Positions 20,343-33,431 of a stretch of 64,000 nt of DNA are shown here, one piece after another. How positions within the stretch are numbered: position 1 is the first letter of the stretch; each line of letters begins with the position of its first letter. Source of the stretch: Cunninghamella blakesleeana (lineage: Eukaryota; Mucoromycota; Mucoromycetes; Mucorales; Cunninghamellaceae). The stretch is taken from NCBI GenBank assembly GCA_017871115.1, contig JAFCIZ010000006.1, forward strand, positions 2,790,001-2,854,000. Reading direction: 5' to 3'. Under the pieces are notes generated by a model. It saw only the letters and a list, made by a program, of their open reading frames with translations, made no database searches and was not told the origin of the DNA. The position numbers were made by a program, and so were the translations under genes.

Positions 20343-23300
20343 ATGAGTTTTTATACATATATAACGACTATACAACCTCCTACCGCCGTTCATGATGCTG
20401 TGAAAGGCCCTTTTTTATCTTCTAATGAAACAAATTTAATAATTAGGTATAAAAAAAATAAACAACAACAGATTAGAGGGAAAAAAAAAATATTATTCAC
20501 TTATTTTCAATTCGTAATACTAACTCTATTTTTTTGGCTATTGATTTATTTTTTAAAATGAACCAGTAAAGGGACACGTATAGAAATTTATACTGTAGAA
20601 AAAAATACACTTATACCAACTTTAGATTTCGACGTATACTGTCATATCGCAAAACTTCACATTATTCATTCCAAAGTACTATATAGGCTTATATACAAAG
20701 AATAGAGATAAACAGTCGATAAATGTATTGGGTAGTTTTATATATTAACCTTTTCTCTTTCTCTCTTTTTCTTCGTCCTTCTTTCTTTTTTTAGGATCAA
20801 CAATTATGCTCTTTATTTATACTTAGCGAACAACGTTCATTTTATGTCATACGATACAATCCTTCAACCAAAACGATAATAACAGAGCACTGTGGATTTT
20901 TAGGTAAACAACTTACTGGCCGAGAAACAGATTATATTTTCGTCGTAAAAGATCCTGAAAATCAACTTTTAGCGGTTAGTACATTTTCTGGTACATTATG
21001 TATTATTCCTATCCAAGGTCGTAAGGCACCAACAAATAAAAAAGGAAAAGGAAGGGATATTGGCTATAATGGGCAAGCATATGACCCTTTTAATATAAAG
21101 TACGCAATATATATAGAATAAATAAACATACGATTGGTTATTAATTTTTTTTTTCATTTTCTCTTGTTATATTATTAATATTATTGTTGTTTAAAAAATA
21201 GGACTCAAGAATTTAACGTAAAATCAATGGTTGCTTTAAATAGTACCAGTGCACCAATGATTGCTATTTTAAATGAGGATTTAGATGGAATGCAAATAAA
21301 GTTTTACCAGATCAATTTATCGACACAGCATATGGATGAAAAATATAAAGTTAGGACTCCTATCAATGCTTCAACTCATTGTTTAATACCAATGCCACAA
21401 CCTTTTGGTGGTGTGGTTGCCATTGCTGAACAATCCATAAGTTACTTTGATGCTCATGGCACCAATATTACCATTGATACAGATTTTTTAAATATTGTTT
21501 CGTAAGTATTATGTAAACATATATATATATATATATATATATATGGTATAATGAAGTTAATTATTATGATACATATATAAAAGAATACTAATATTATATT
21601 TATATGACAATTTAATAGATATGAAGTTTTAAGTGGATCATCATTGCAATTTTTATTAGGAGATAGCACAGGAACAATTTATTTACTCTCTATCAAATGT
21701 GCAAATACAAAAGTTACTGATTTATATGTTAAAAAGCTTTGCGAAGTGAGTTAAAACTTTCAACATTATTTAAATATATGGAAAAATAATAAATAAAAAA
21801 GAGAAGTAGTAGCTCTAATGTATAATCAAATATATATAATTCAGGCGCCTATATGTTCAACAATGGTTTATCTGGATTTTCATATGCTATATCTTGGGTC
21901 AGCTCATGGTGATTCTTTATTAATGAACATTCATGAAAAAAATGGAAAATTAAGGTTAAAAAAGGTAGATGAATATTCAAACCTTGGACCCATCACTGAT
22001 TTTTGTATATTTGATTTGGATAAACAAGGAAAAGTAAGGATATATATAAATTGGATAAAATAATGAATTAAATATATATATATATATATATATAATATTA
22101 ATTAGCTTTCTTTTATATTTCTTTCTATTTATTACAGCAAACATTAGTATGTTGTTCTGGGGCTAATAATGATGGATCACTAAGGATAGTACAAAATGGA
22201 ATTGGATTTATTGAAAGAGCAAATATATCTATTACTGGTGTGCAGAATATATGGACACTCTCATCATCAGCACCATCGCCAGCTTATAATGACAGTTTCC
22301 AGCAAAAAAATGACAATGATATTATCGTTTTATCAACACTTGAAGATACTCGTATACTTTATCACCCTAATAAAGATAGTCATTGTATGAAGGAACTGGA
22401 AACTTACTCAATGTTTGATTTATCTCAACCTACTTTAATTGTTCATTATTTCGAAAAAGATAATTGTGTTTTACAAGTAACAAAAGATATGATACGACTT
22501 ATGAAATCTGACTTCGCCAATAATCAATTAATTACTTGGACACCATCATCATCGCCTTCGGCTAATAATATATTAATAGCAGCAGCTAAACATCACTGGT
22601 GTATTGTTTCTTGTGAATTTGGCAAATTAAGTGTTATTAAAGTTGATACTAAAAATAATCAGTTATTGGAAATCAAGTAATATTTTTTTTTTTTTAAAAA
22701 AAAAGAGTCTTGTGTAATAATTAATTTTTACTAATTTAAATTTATATTTTTATATTTTTATATTTTTATGAATAGAAATTCTACATTACATAATGAAATC
22801 TCATGTATGAATATAGTTCATGGAAACGATGGAAAGTCAATGTTGGCAATTGGTTTATGGGGCGGAAATAATATTCAACTTTTAAGCTTACCAGATTTAA
22901 ATGTCATTAGTCAAGTTAAATTACAACACTCTGTACCACATAGTATATTATATCAGGTCCTTCACCACCAACCTTATATATTTGTATCATTAGGTATTAA
23001 TATATTTTTTTTAGCTCGATTTAATTAAGGATGATACATATGTTCATTTAATCCAACATGTTTTAACATATATTTATTCTCAATATGCTTCATTTTTTTT
23101 AATACTATCATTATCTTTATTATTGTACTCGACTTAGGTGATGGTAAAGTAATATCGTATAGGCTGGAAGATACTATGGAATTACAAAAATCGAATGAAA
23201 TTACTCTTGGAACTCGTTCTGCCTCTTTACATTCGTTAGCCATTCATAATGAAACTGTGGTCCTTGCAGCTTCTGATCGACCAACCATTATAAATAGCCC

Positions 23301-25034
23301 TCATCATCACTTGGCTTATTCAGCAGTTAATTTAGAGGTAATATATTATGCATGTATAAATTAAATGGAATAGATAATGAACTTGACATATATTAATTAT
23401 TATACTATATTTTTTTATATATTAATAGGAAATTAAAACAATGACAACGTTTAATAATGCACGATGGAAAAACTCATTGATTCTTGTTACCGAAAACGCG
23501 CTATTGATTGGCGATATAGATCCTGTTAGAAAATTACATTATTCAAAAATACCGTTAAATAAGCAAATGGGTCGAAGCATTGCATACCATGAAGAATTTC
23601 AAACTATTATTCTTGGAACGGTTCAAGAACTAAAAAATGAAGATACTGGTATCGATAAGAAAACAGGATGGGTACATTTGTATGATGCAAAAACATTTAA
23701 AGGTATATCCTGATTATATGATAATAATAATAATAATAATGGTTATAATAGTATTAATATTATGACTCATTTGTTTATTATTCTTATTATATATTTCTTT
23801 ACAAAACAGAAATTGGAGTATATGATTTATTGGAAAATGAAACAATTGAATGCATATGTATCTCAAAAATTTTTAATGATGATAAACTCTATATTTTTAT
23901 GGGAACTGGCATTACAACGAAGGATCCAAATAAAAATGAAGGGCGTATTATTATGTACCAAATGAACACCAGTCGATCATTACAATTAATAGATAGTGTT
24001 GATGTACCTGGTGTAGTTTATTGTATCAAACCATATATGAATAGTATTGTTGCAGCTGTGTGTGGTTCGGTAAGTTAGGTTGATGATGATAATAACGATC
24101 ACAAAAAAAGAAAATAAAAGAGTAGAATACAGTTAATGATTTTGCTTATATTATTATTCTATTACTATTATTATAGATATATCACCTTAATTCATTTAAA
24201 AAGGAAGCAGCACGAGGAGAAAGAATGATTATGGAACGTAAAATTGGTATCAATATAATTGCAGTCGATTTGGATACAAGAGATGATTCTATTTTAGTGG
24301 GTGATTTTATGCAGTCCATGTCTCTATTAAAAATGGAAAGCAATAGTAATAATATGTCAACAAAATTGTCAAGGGTAGCCAATGATTATAATGCCAATTG
24401 GATGACTTCTGTTAAAATAGTAGACAAGGATGTTTTTATTGGAGCCGAAATGAATTATAATGTTTTTACTTTACAGTGCCCAGATTTAAATGATGGAGAT
24501 AAAATGTTGGATGATACGTTAAGAATGGATATAGTGGGGGAATATCATATTGGCCATATGATTAATCGACTAAAAGAAGGTAATAAATATATATATAGGT
24601 ATATATTATCAACATTATGATTATCATAGTATTTATTCATATTAACCACTCATATATACATAATATTAATAGGTTCACTGGTTAATGAAATAAATACATT
24701 AAACAAATATCAAAGCAAATGGAGTTTATTATATGCCACTGTAAATGGGTCAATTGGATCAATGGTTGGTATCACAGAAGAAGACTATCATTTATTATTA
24801 TCAGTGCAAGGAAAAATATTAGAACTATTACCACCAATAGCAGATATGGATTATAATCTATGGAGGTTATTTGATAATGGTACAAGAACAGGAGAAGCTA
24901 GAAATTATATTGATGGAAATTTAGTAGAAAAATATCTTGGTCTAACTTCCAAACAACAACAAGATATAGCTCATTCTTTATCTTATTCTGTTGAACAATT
25001 GCAAATTAAAATAGAAAGTTTATCACAGTTATAA
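20343..25034 (+). CDS. DDB1: UV-damaged DNA-binding protein 1 (DDB1)
   Basis: About thirteen exons encode roughly 1,130 residues, close to human DDB1 (1,140). The start MSFYTYITTIQPPTAVHDAV matches the family N-terminus. Exon 2 gives TRIEIYTVEKNTLIPTLDF (propeller A); later HMLYLGSAHGDSLL is a typical DDB1/CPSF-A strand. The C-terminal helical domain has KWSLLYATVNGSIGSMVGIT and DYNLWRLFDNGTRT, then NYIDGNLVEKYL, which aligns with the conserved FIDGDLIE. The protein has the three-propeller architecture and acts as CUL4 adaptor, binding DCAF receptors for nucleotide-excision repair and replication control. Yeast lacks a close DDB1, so this marks a broader fungal lineage. Rse1 and Cft1 are related but differ at the C-terminus. 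Intron 7 starts with a T13A9 tract. Confidence 0.95.
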
Positions 25035-25371
25035 ATAAAATCAGTAATAATATAAAAGGAAATAAAAAAAATATGGTATTATTAAAAAAATATAAATTTT
25101 ATGCCGAAATTAAAAAAAAGTATACTGCGGATGGTGCACAGTTACAATATGGAATCCACTAATAAGTATGTCGGAGATTTCTATCTTGGTTTTTGGTTGG
25201 TTAGGTGGCTTAATATGTGATTTCCTTTTTTATTTTTTAAAGAGTTATTACAAGTCACCACAGAGGCTGCGGCAGCTAAAAAAAAATGACGAAATAAAAT
25301 TTTCATATAAAAAAAAAATCTTTTTTCACTTTTTCCTTTACTTTTTTTTTTTTTCTTTACGAATATTAAAC
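25035..25371. other. Intergenic between DDB1 and TIF6
   Basis: 337 bp between tandem genes. It contains TGCGGATGGTGCACAGTTAC (from about 25126) and GAGGCTGCGGCAGC, the only G/C-rich parts, probably TIF6 promoter. A plus-strand open frame spanning it is low-complexity Phe/Lys and is not a gene. Confidence 0.55.
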
Positions 25372-26526
25372 ATGGCAGTCCGTAAGTATATATATATATT
25401 TTTTTTTTACATATTATCATTATTCAAAAAATTAATTTAATACAAATACTTATTTTATATGTTCCATTTTTCTTTTTTCTTATATTATTATTATAGGCGC
25501 TCAATTTGAAAATAGTAATGAAATTGGTGTTTTTTCACAATTAACCAACTCTTATTGTATTGTTGCTCTTGGAGGATCCGAAAACTTTTACAGGTAAATA
25601 TAAATAATAACGAAAAGAAAAAATGATTAAGATAATGTATTTATGGTAATATGAAAAAATGAGATTTTTTTAAGTTTGCTTACAAATAAATTTATAATTA
25701 CTACTTTTTCTTGGATATAGTGTATTTGAAGGTGAATTAGGTGACGTTATTCCAGTTATCCATACATCTATTGCTGGTACTCGTATTGTTGGTCGTTTAA
25801 CTGCAGGAAACAAGAATGGATTACTTGTTCCTTCTACTACAACCGATCAAGAACTTCAACATCTTCGCAACTCTTTACCTGATAAAGTTCATGTTCAACG
25901 TGTAGAAGAACGTTTATCTGCTTTAGGTAACGTAATTGCTTGTAATGATTATGTTGCTCTCGTTCATCCTGATATTGATAGAGTAAGTTTTTATATATAA
26001 ATATAAAACAATATGTATAAGATAATGGTTTTTATAACATTTATGAATAAAAAAAAGGGAGAGGAATAAGGAACAATAGTAAATGAAAGATTTTTTATGA
26101 TGATAATAACTGACCCATTTATTTATTTCTTTTTTTTCTTTTATTTCTATTTATTAGGAAACTGAAGAAATCATCGCAGATGCCCTTCAAGTAGAAGTAT
26201 TTCGACAAACCATTGCTGATAATGTCTTAGTAGGATCTTATTGTGCATTAAGTAATCAAGGTGGATTAGTTCATCCTCATACATCTATTCAAGATCAAAA
26301 CGAACTTTCTACTTTATTACAAATTCCTTTAGTCGCTGGTACAGTGAATCGTGGGTCTGATGTGATTGGTGCTGGTGCTGTAGTAAATGACTGGTGTGCT
26401 TTCGCTGGTATGGATACTACTTCTACAGAATTAAGTGTGATGGAAAGTATCTTTAAATTACAAGATGCTCAACCCACTGCTATTGTAAATGAATTACGTG
26501 ATACCTTAGTTGACACTTACTCTTAA
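25372..26526 (+). CDS. TIF6: Eukaryotic translation initiation factor 6 / Tif6
   Basis: Four exons: a 10-nt first coding exon (MAV and the first base of R), then 25497-25593, about 25722-25983 and 26159-26526. The product is about 245 residues, the family length. Signature blocks: [78 protein letters not shown] and [20 protein letters not shown]. Each belongs to the five-fold pentein repeats. eIF6 binds the 60S subunit, prevents premature joining to 40S and is needed for 60S biogenesis. It is released by SBDS/Sdo1 and EFL1. Frequent codons in exons 3-4 suggest high expression. Confidence 0.97.
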
Positions 26527-26874
26527 ATGAAAGAAGAAGAAAAAAACATTTACAGTCTTTTATTTTGATTTTTTCTACTCTCTTTCCATATTTACTTTCA
26601 TCATCACATCTTTTATATATATATTGTATTTTCAATAATAACTTTATTTATTAATTTAATCCATTATTATACATATTTTTTTTTATATTATCTCATGATA
26701 TATATATAATGCATTATATATAACAAAATCCTCATTAGCAATTATTATACTTTTTTTTTTTCTTTTTTTTAAAAAAGTCATTCATCATTATTATATTATA
26801 TTGTAATAAAGTTTAAAAACATTAAACAAAAAAAAAAAAAATGGATAGTTATTTTTTTTATTAATTTATTATTA
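26527..26874. other. Convergent intergenic with a 22-bp palindrome
   Basis: Shared 3' region of TIF6 and the thioesterase. Positions 26701-26722 form a perfect AT-rich palindrome centred on TGCA. T11, T9A6 and A13 runs follow. It may serve 3' end formation on both strands; no gene seen. Confidence 0.55.
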
Positions 26875-27599
26875 TTATAACTTTCCCATATCTATACAAA
26901 ATTTAGTATGAGGACCAAAATATAATAATTGATCTTTTGAATCATATACTTTAGTATTTATATTGGCTAAATTTTTTCCTACTTTTTGAACTTGACATTC
27001 TAATCTTATTTTTTCACCTGAAGAAACCCCGCGTACATAAGATACTTGAAGTAAGCTTGAAATCCCAATTAAATCCCATTGGTGTTTACCTAAATATAGT
27101 AAATTGATTATTAGTCAATTGCATTAATATTATTCAACTCGTTTTATTTTAATTTATTTCTACAAATGATGATAACGGTGATGATTTACTTATTTATTTT
27201 ACCTTCATGTACTAAAATAGCAAAACTACTACATATATCAATAATTGTTGCAGCGCATCCTCCATGAAGCGACCCCATTCTATTTAAAGGATATTAAATT
27301 CCAGTATAGTATGAGAGAAAAAAAAAAAAAGAATTAATTTACACGTGATATTCTTTTTTTTTATATACTTGTAATGCTTCTTTTTTCTTTTTATTTTAAA
27401 AAAATGCATACCTATTACAATGTATATCTTTTACTTGAAATTCCCAAACTAATAAGTCAGGTTCTGAATAAACCATTGTTAAATAAGGTGAGACATAATC
27501 TTCATAAAACTCTGGTGGTCCACCTACACGTCTTGCATATAAATTAGCTAAATCTTCTAAATCAGGATGATCTCTGGCTACTTGTTTGGCTATTTTCAT
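26875..27599 (-). CDS. Hotdog-fold acyl-CoA thioesterase (ACOT13/THEM2-like)
   Basis: Three exons run leftward from ATG 27599 to the TAA at 26875, giving about 165 residues. After a helical N-terminus (MKIAKQVARDHPDLEDLANL) come VSPYLTMVYSEPDLLVWEFQ and CNR. The diagnostic active-site helix follows, GSLHGGCAATIIDICSSFAI, with the HGG and the Asp in the family positions. Then LLQVSYVRGVSSGEKIRLEC and NLANINTKVYD complete the fold. Members hydrolyse acyl-CoA esters, in mammals on mitochondria. No clear targeting signal is present, so location is unknown. TGCGGAATAAG on the minus strand at about 27817-27827 lies roughly 220 bp upstream. CACGTG occurs in intron 1. Confidence 0.85.
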
Positions 27600-27918
27600 T
27601 ATTATTATTATTATTATTATTAATTTCTATATGTTTTTACGTTGTAAATAAATAAGTGACAAATATATTTAAAAGGTGTTAAAAAATAAAAAAATAAAAC
27701 AAATGAAACAAATAAAAAAAAAGTAAAAGAGAAAAAAAAAGGAGGAAAGGACTTGAGCCTTTAAAAATTTAGGTCTTTTTAAAAGTTTAAAAATCGATGT
27801 GGGGTTAATTTCTTATTCCGCAAATCCGTTTGGAAGAACGTAAAAAATCACGGTCTTTTTTTATTATCATTTTTTTTATTTCTCTCTCATTTTTTCCCCT
27901 TTTTTTATAAACTACTAT
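27600..27918. promoter_or_regulatory. Thioesterase 5' flank
   Basis: About 320 bp upstream of the thioesterase start, with (ATT)n next to the ATG. A G/C-containing patch at about 27795-27850 holds the TGCGGAATAAG word (minus) and ACGGATTTGC. Likely promoter; no gene. Confidence 0.35.
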
Positions 27919-28610
27919 ATGAAGTAATATTTTTTAAGATATTTTTTATTATGTTTGTTAGTACAAAATATATTTGGTCAAAGTATTGATTTTAATATCT
28001 CTATAAATCATTTTAAAGGCATCTTTTCAATCAGTTATGGTATAAATAATAGTTATAATAATTTTTGCTTCTTATAAAAACATCTTTGCATAGTGTTCAT
28101 TTACAATATATATTTGTTTTTTATATATACTTGATAATAGAGTTAGATGTTTTATTTTCAATGGAATGTCATATTTGGTATAAAGTAGTTCAAACCGTGC
28201 TGTAAATAAAAAAGATGCACCAATGGGTTGTGACAAATACCTCTTAAGAATACTTTTGATTAATATAATGCTTCTGTTCCAATATTTATTAAAAATGTTG
28301 ATACCAATGATACTTTTAATATACTACCCTTTCTAGAAATAAGTAAATGTGAACACACAGATATATATATAAGAATAGAAGGTCATATAATTATCAACAT
28401 ATATGTATACATATGCATAGTTATTACAGTTATAAGATAAAATACAGTTTATAAAGAATCGCGAAGTTATCTCACTTTATTATTCGAATTTGGCTCAAAC
28501 CTGACACAATTAGTTTTTAATCAGCCATTTAAAAATATTATTGATCTGTTTGGGGATGAAAACCAAAGTTTATCAACGATTTTAAGTAATTGACTCAACA
28601 ATGAATCGGA
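27919..28610 (+). pseudogene. Decayed secreted-protein remnant
   Basis: ATG AAG at 27919 is followed at once by TAA, then the same frame stays open with a signal-peptide-like run (YFLRYFLLCLLVQNIFG) and QSIDFNISINHFKGIFSIS. Further on, protein-like pieces lie in shifted frames: NKKDAPMGCDKYL near 28205-28245, SVPIFIKNVDTNDTF and ILPFLEISKCEH near 28270-28360, and FGSNLTQLVFNQPF plus LFGDENQSLSTILSN at about 28495-28591. Their composition differs from the surrounding homopolymer DNA. I infer an old secreted or surface protein gene broken by stops and frameshifts. I recognise no family, and a chance string of open frames cannot be excluded. Confidence 0.4.
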
Positions 28611-29235
28611 AAAGTTAACTCTTCTTATGCCCCATATCTCCTTTACAGTGCCTCGCTAAAAATCATGTGAAGCAAGTTCTTGAGTTGTTTGATTAATATT
28701 AATGCTATTTTATTGATCCTTATTATTATTAATACTATTGCTTATTGTTTTATTATCATATATCACTTGTATTTTAATGCTATTTTGCTATTGTTTTTAA
28801 AAGTTGATTATTATATTTTTATTGCTATTATTTCATTACCATACTTATTACTATGGTTGCAACTTAAAAAATTTAATTATGACGGGTTTTAAAAAATTAA
28901 AAGACTTCCAGATAGCATGTTTTCACAACTTACTTTCTATCGATTTATTATTATAAGATTATTTATTTTAAAACATCATATGAAACGCTTATCTATAAGA
29001 TATAGGAACTTTTTATTCTTTACATTTATATATTAATTAATAAAAAGTATTTTAAAAAAAGACGAGAAAAATTTCACTTTTTTTTAAAAAAAAGTAAGCT
29101 TGGGCCGCTTAATAGTAACCAAATAATTTCAAGCACGGAGAATCAATTTTTTGATATAAACCAGTGCGCGCTTTTTTTTTTTAACTCTCTCTTTCACTTT
29201 TATTATTATTTTAAAGTATATAATATTAAATCATT
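28611..29235. other. Intergenic upstream of RTT106
   Basis: About 620 bp. An open frame at 28680-28892 is Ile/Leu/Tyr low complexity and not believable alone, though it could be the eroded end of the preceding remnant. GCGCGC at 29166-29171, 65 bp before the RTT106 ATG, is the one G/C site and may be an E2F/MBF-like element. A pyrimidine tract follows. Confidence 0.45.
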
Positions 29236-30622
29236 ATGGAAAACTGGCTTCAAGATAATATTGAAGATATAAATTTAAGAGATTCTATTCAAAAACTTAT
29301 TACTGAGCATCCTGATAGTGCTTCTGTGATTCAGCAATTAATAGATTATTATCAAAATAAATTAGGAATCAATAATAGTACTGAAGATCATACTAATAAA
29401 AAAAGAAAAATAGCAGCTGATCCTAAAGATCAAAAAGTAATAGCAAGTATACCAGATATTAGTTTTCAATTACCTTCAAGAAAAAAATATACCCTTGTGC
29501 TTACTAGTCAAAAGTTACAGTTAATATCAGAAAAAAGTCAACAAATTGAACACGAATATATTTTATCTTTTTTGAATCTATGTGTATGTGTACCTACACC
29601 CGATAAACCCCAAGGCAGCTTTACGTTTAGTCTTTTCCCTTCTTCTAATCATGATACTGAAGGATTATCATCACCATCATCGTCGCCACCACCATCATCC
29701 GTATTATTAGATGCTATTGTATTTAATGTATTAGATAAAGGTGCTCTTAACATAAAACAACATGAAAAAGAAGAAGTAAAAACGTATACATCACCTCAAG
29801 AAAAAAAACAAGCCATCATTGATTTATTCCTTCTTCACGTTTTTAAAAATAATAAGGATAATCAACAAAATGTGATTACGCCATCACGTCAAACTTATAC
29901 ATGTTCAGGTGTATCGCCCACAACCGGTAAACCAGAAATGGATCGTACCTTTGTCAATACTTATTTACGTAATAAAGAAGGTGTCTTGTATTTTTTACCT
30001 AATGGGATTTTATATGGATTTAAAAAACCGACGTTATTTATTCCTACATCCTTTATTTCAGCTACGATGATTACCAACATTACTAAACGAACGTTTGATT
30101 TAACCATTCAATTGTTTCCATCAAAACTACCTTTAGGAAATGGGGATTCCCAATCTTCGTTTTATACGCCGTTTTTACAACAACAAGAAAGAAAGAAAGA
30201 TGACGGCGAGAATAATAATGACCATAAAAAGGAAGAATCAGCATCACTTTTATTACCTTTTAGCATGATTGAACAAACCGAATATGCAGGGATTGAAGCT
30301 TATATACAAAAGGTAGGCATTAAGGATCAAAGTATGACGGAAGCAACAAAAGCACCAGAACCTCTTAAATCATCCAAAGATCAATATAAAAACGATGATG
30401 GTGATGATGATGAAGAAATGAAGAAGCAGGATCACGGAAAAAATATTGATGAAGAGGATGAAGAAGATGATGAAGATTTTATGCCTGGAAATAATAGTGA
30501 TGATGATGATGTTTTAGAATATGATAGTAATGCTTCAGACGATGATGATGGTGAAGATGATGATCACCATGGAAAGGAAGGTGAAGAAGAAGAAGAAGAA
30601 GAAGTGAATGAATTAGAAGATG

Positions 30623-30627
<5 letters not shown>
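29236..30627 (+). CDS. RTT106: Histone chaperone Rtt106
   Basis: An intronless gene of 463 residues; yeast Rtt106 has 455. The N-terminal helical part is MENWLQDNIEDINLRDSIQK with LITEHPDSASVIQQLIDYY (dimerisation region). The double PH module includes ISFQLPSRKKYTLVLT, FLNLCVCVPTPDKPQGSFTF, TFVNTYLRNKEGVLYFLPNG, ILYGFKKPTLFIPTSFISAT and KRTFDLTIQLF. The last 85 or so residues are almost pure Asp/Glu with a few His and Gly. Known role: binds H3-H4 acetylated at H3K56 and deposits it behind replication forks and in silencing. The gene supports a fungal origin of the DNA. It shares a chromatin theme with the HP1-family gene, but they are 25 kb apart. Confidence 0.9.
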
Positions 30628-30658
<31 letters not shown>

Positions 30659-32231
30659 CATTAATAGTATAAATATTGTTTAAATATGTATATTAAGCAA
30701 AAATATAAAACACAAAAGGAAAATTTAATAAAGAGTACAAGCTTTTTGATTATGCCATTATTATTATGTTTTATATAATTTCGTATATTTTAATTATATG
30801 ACTAAAAGTAAGCAAAACTATAATTTTTTTAATATGAAAGTCAAAACGATGATTTCTTTTTAAGGGTGAGAGTTTAATTTATGTATATTTTATGTAAATA
30901 ATAGCAATACTAATAATGATTATAAATAAGTAAAAATATAGAGCCTATACAACTTAATATTAAGATTAATATTTTAAGCTGAATGTCTATTTATATTCAT
31001 AAAGAATCGGTATGAGATTTGAAAAGTATAATAGCATGATCCTGATCAAACCATGGGGTATGCTTTATAATAAAAACAAAAAAATGCTATAGCAAGATTT
31101 TTTAATAATAATGATAATATCCTTATTTAAAAAAAAATAAAGAAATGACAAATAATAATCACTGGGGAATAATTTATTATATTATTATTATTATTCTTAT
31201 TATTATTTATCCAACATAATGAAAATGATTTTTATTATAATATATATGTAGTTATAACACTTTGGTAGCTATTCATTATGTAATGGTTATGATTTTAGTG
31301 ATGATAAAAAAAAAAAGGATTACTTGAATATTTTTGTTTAATAACCAGCTATTCTATTATTTTTCTTCCTGCTGTTTATCACTATTTCTTTTCTTTCCTT
31401 TTTTGTTTTTTTTTTTTTTTTTTTCATTCCATGCTTTTTGTAAATAAATAAATATATCCCTATGGCAATTAATGAATATTCATAAAGATAAACATGTATG
31501 AAAAAACAAAATTTGCTAAAGCTGAAAAATAAAAATAGATTAAGCAAGTGCTTGATGAATGGTAAAGGTATACTTGATAACTATATTATATTGATTTAAT
31601 AACTATTATTGTTACTAGTAGCCGTAGTATATGTATATGCATATATATAATATATTTAAACCAACCAAGGTTATGAAGGAAGGAAAATGGATTAAAGCAA
31701 AAGAAACTACCCTTATGATAATTTTCTATGTATCAGGACCAGGACCCTCGAAAACTTTAATCCAGTCTAGTCAAATGGAGAAAAAAATAAAAAAAATAAA
31801 TAGACAGCTTTTTCATGTACATAAATAAACAACATGTTCTTGGCCAAAGACATAGAGAGGTATACCAGTATGACATGTCAATGTATCGGACATTCTTTTA
31901 ACACATAAAGTGGTTCAGGAATTGTTATAAACAATATCATATACATTGAAAACATAACTATACAATATACCCGATAAAAGTAACCAAAGCTTGACATAAA
32001 CAATAAAAGATCATCTCCACCACTATAAACATGACTACTACTACTACTACAATGACATTAATGAAAATATAACCTGCATAAATAATTCATAAACTTAAAA
32101 ATAAAGAATGATTATTATTTTTTTTTTTTTAATATAATACCATTTTAGTTTTTGACATATAAATAAATAAAATGAATTTTTATTCAATTTCTTTTTTTTT
32201 TTTTTTTTTAATTAATCCTATATGGTACTGG

Positions 32232-32467
32232 AGGGGAGGGGGTGTTCTTTTTATTAAAAATAGCTACGATTCCTATCGGGTGTGTCACCGTAATTCTCAC
32301 TTTTTTTTTTTTTATTAAAACTGAGATAGTAAAAAATAATCCAAGTGGATGGAATTAATAATAAAATATGGTTTTTATAAATGTATATAAAAAAAAGGGT
32401 AAAGTTCTTAATATGGCAAAAGAATAAAAACAAACAAATAAAAAAAAGGGGGATGGTAAGGAAGGGG
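32232..32467. promoter_or_regulatory. Cluster of four AGGGG (STRE-like) words
   Basis: AGGGG at 32232-32236, 32237-32241, 32447-32451 and 32463-32467. This is the core recognised by Msn2/4-type two-finger proteins, and such a protein is encoded about 2.7 kb downstream. Distance makes direct promoter action uncertain. Confidence 0.25.
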
Positions 32468-33361
32468 TTATCTACCAATCAATGATTTTCATTGTTTTTT
32501 TTTTTAAAAAAAAAAAAAAACTGTTTTTTATTATTATTTGCAAATCTATTCAAAAAGGCGTTGTTTATTTTAACATGATGATGATGATCATGATTGACAT
32601 GAAAAAGAAGAAGAAGGTGAAGAAAAAAAAAGAGCGAGAGAACCAAGGAAAATGGCTATATTTTATTTTTTTTATTTAGGTATCTCTAAACGTTCAATCA
32701 TAATCACTTTCTTTAATATAGTATTCCGAGTTTTTTTCTTTTTTTAATAAAACGTCAGGATGGGATATCCATTTTAGGAAAAAAAATTTTTAAAAAAAAA
32801 CAATGCTGCATGAAAGATCATTGATTCCTTTTAGGATTATTTTTTTTTTTACTTTCTAAAAAAGAAAATAATGAAATCTTTAGTTATCTTAAACTCTGCG
32901 TGAGAAATCATCATTTATACTAAAAAAAAAAAAAAAAAATCTATCAATTTCAATTAATCATATAAATTAAAAACTATAAAAAAATGAATATTAAAAAAAA
33001 AATGATATCATTCTTTTTTATTCTATTGACTTGCAGTCACTCCCACTCTTTATATACATATATTTATATATATGTATATATATACTATTTCCATCTTTTA
33101 TATATCTTTGTTTTATTTCTTAAAAGTATCTTTTTTTGAAGAACAAAAAAAAAAAAATTATACGTATGAAGATCTTGTGGGTAACACAAATGTAAAAAAA
33201 AAAAAGCATTGACAATTTTTTTAAATAGAAGATATGCCACATTATTTGATATGGTAACTATGTTTTAGGAGAGAAAAAGATTAAAGTTTAATAGAGAAAA
33301 AACCGATGGAAAAAAAAAAGTATAAAATAATTATAAAATAGGAGTGAGAAAGTGCAAAAAT

Positions 33362-33431
33362 AAGCAAGCAAGCGAGCGAGCGAGAGACAGAAAGAGAGAG
33401 AGAGAGAGGAAAAGAGCGAGAGAGAGAGACG
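33362..33431. repeat. Purine-only GA-rich tract
   Basis: About 70 bp, nearly free of pyrimidines on the plus strand: AAGCAAGCAAGCGAGCGAGC, then repeated AG dinucleotides and GAAAAGAGCGAGAG. It stands out in A/T DNA. Possible GAGA-like or triplex-forming sequence. Confidence 0.75.

Noticed and set aside
28490..28520. TTCGAA-containing segment as a tRNA T-arm (also near 15659 and 44505)
   Set aside because: No flanking GG/CC T-stem, no A-box and no acceptor pairing. I found no tRNA in the window.
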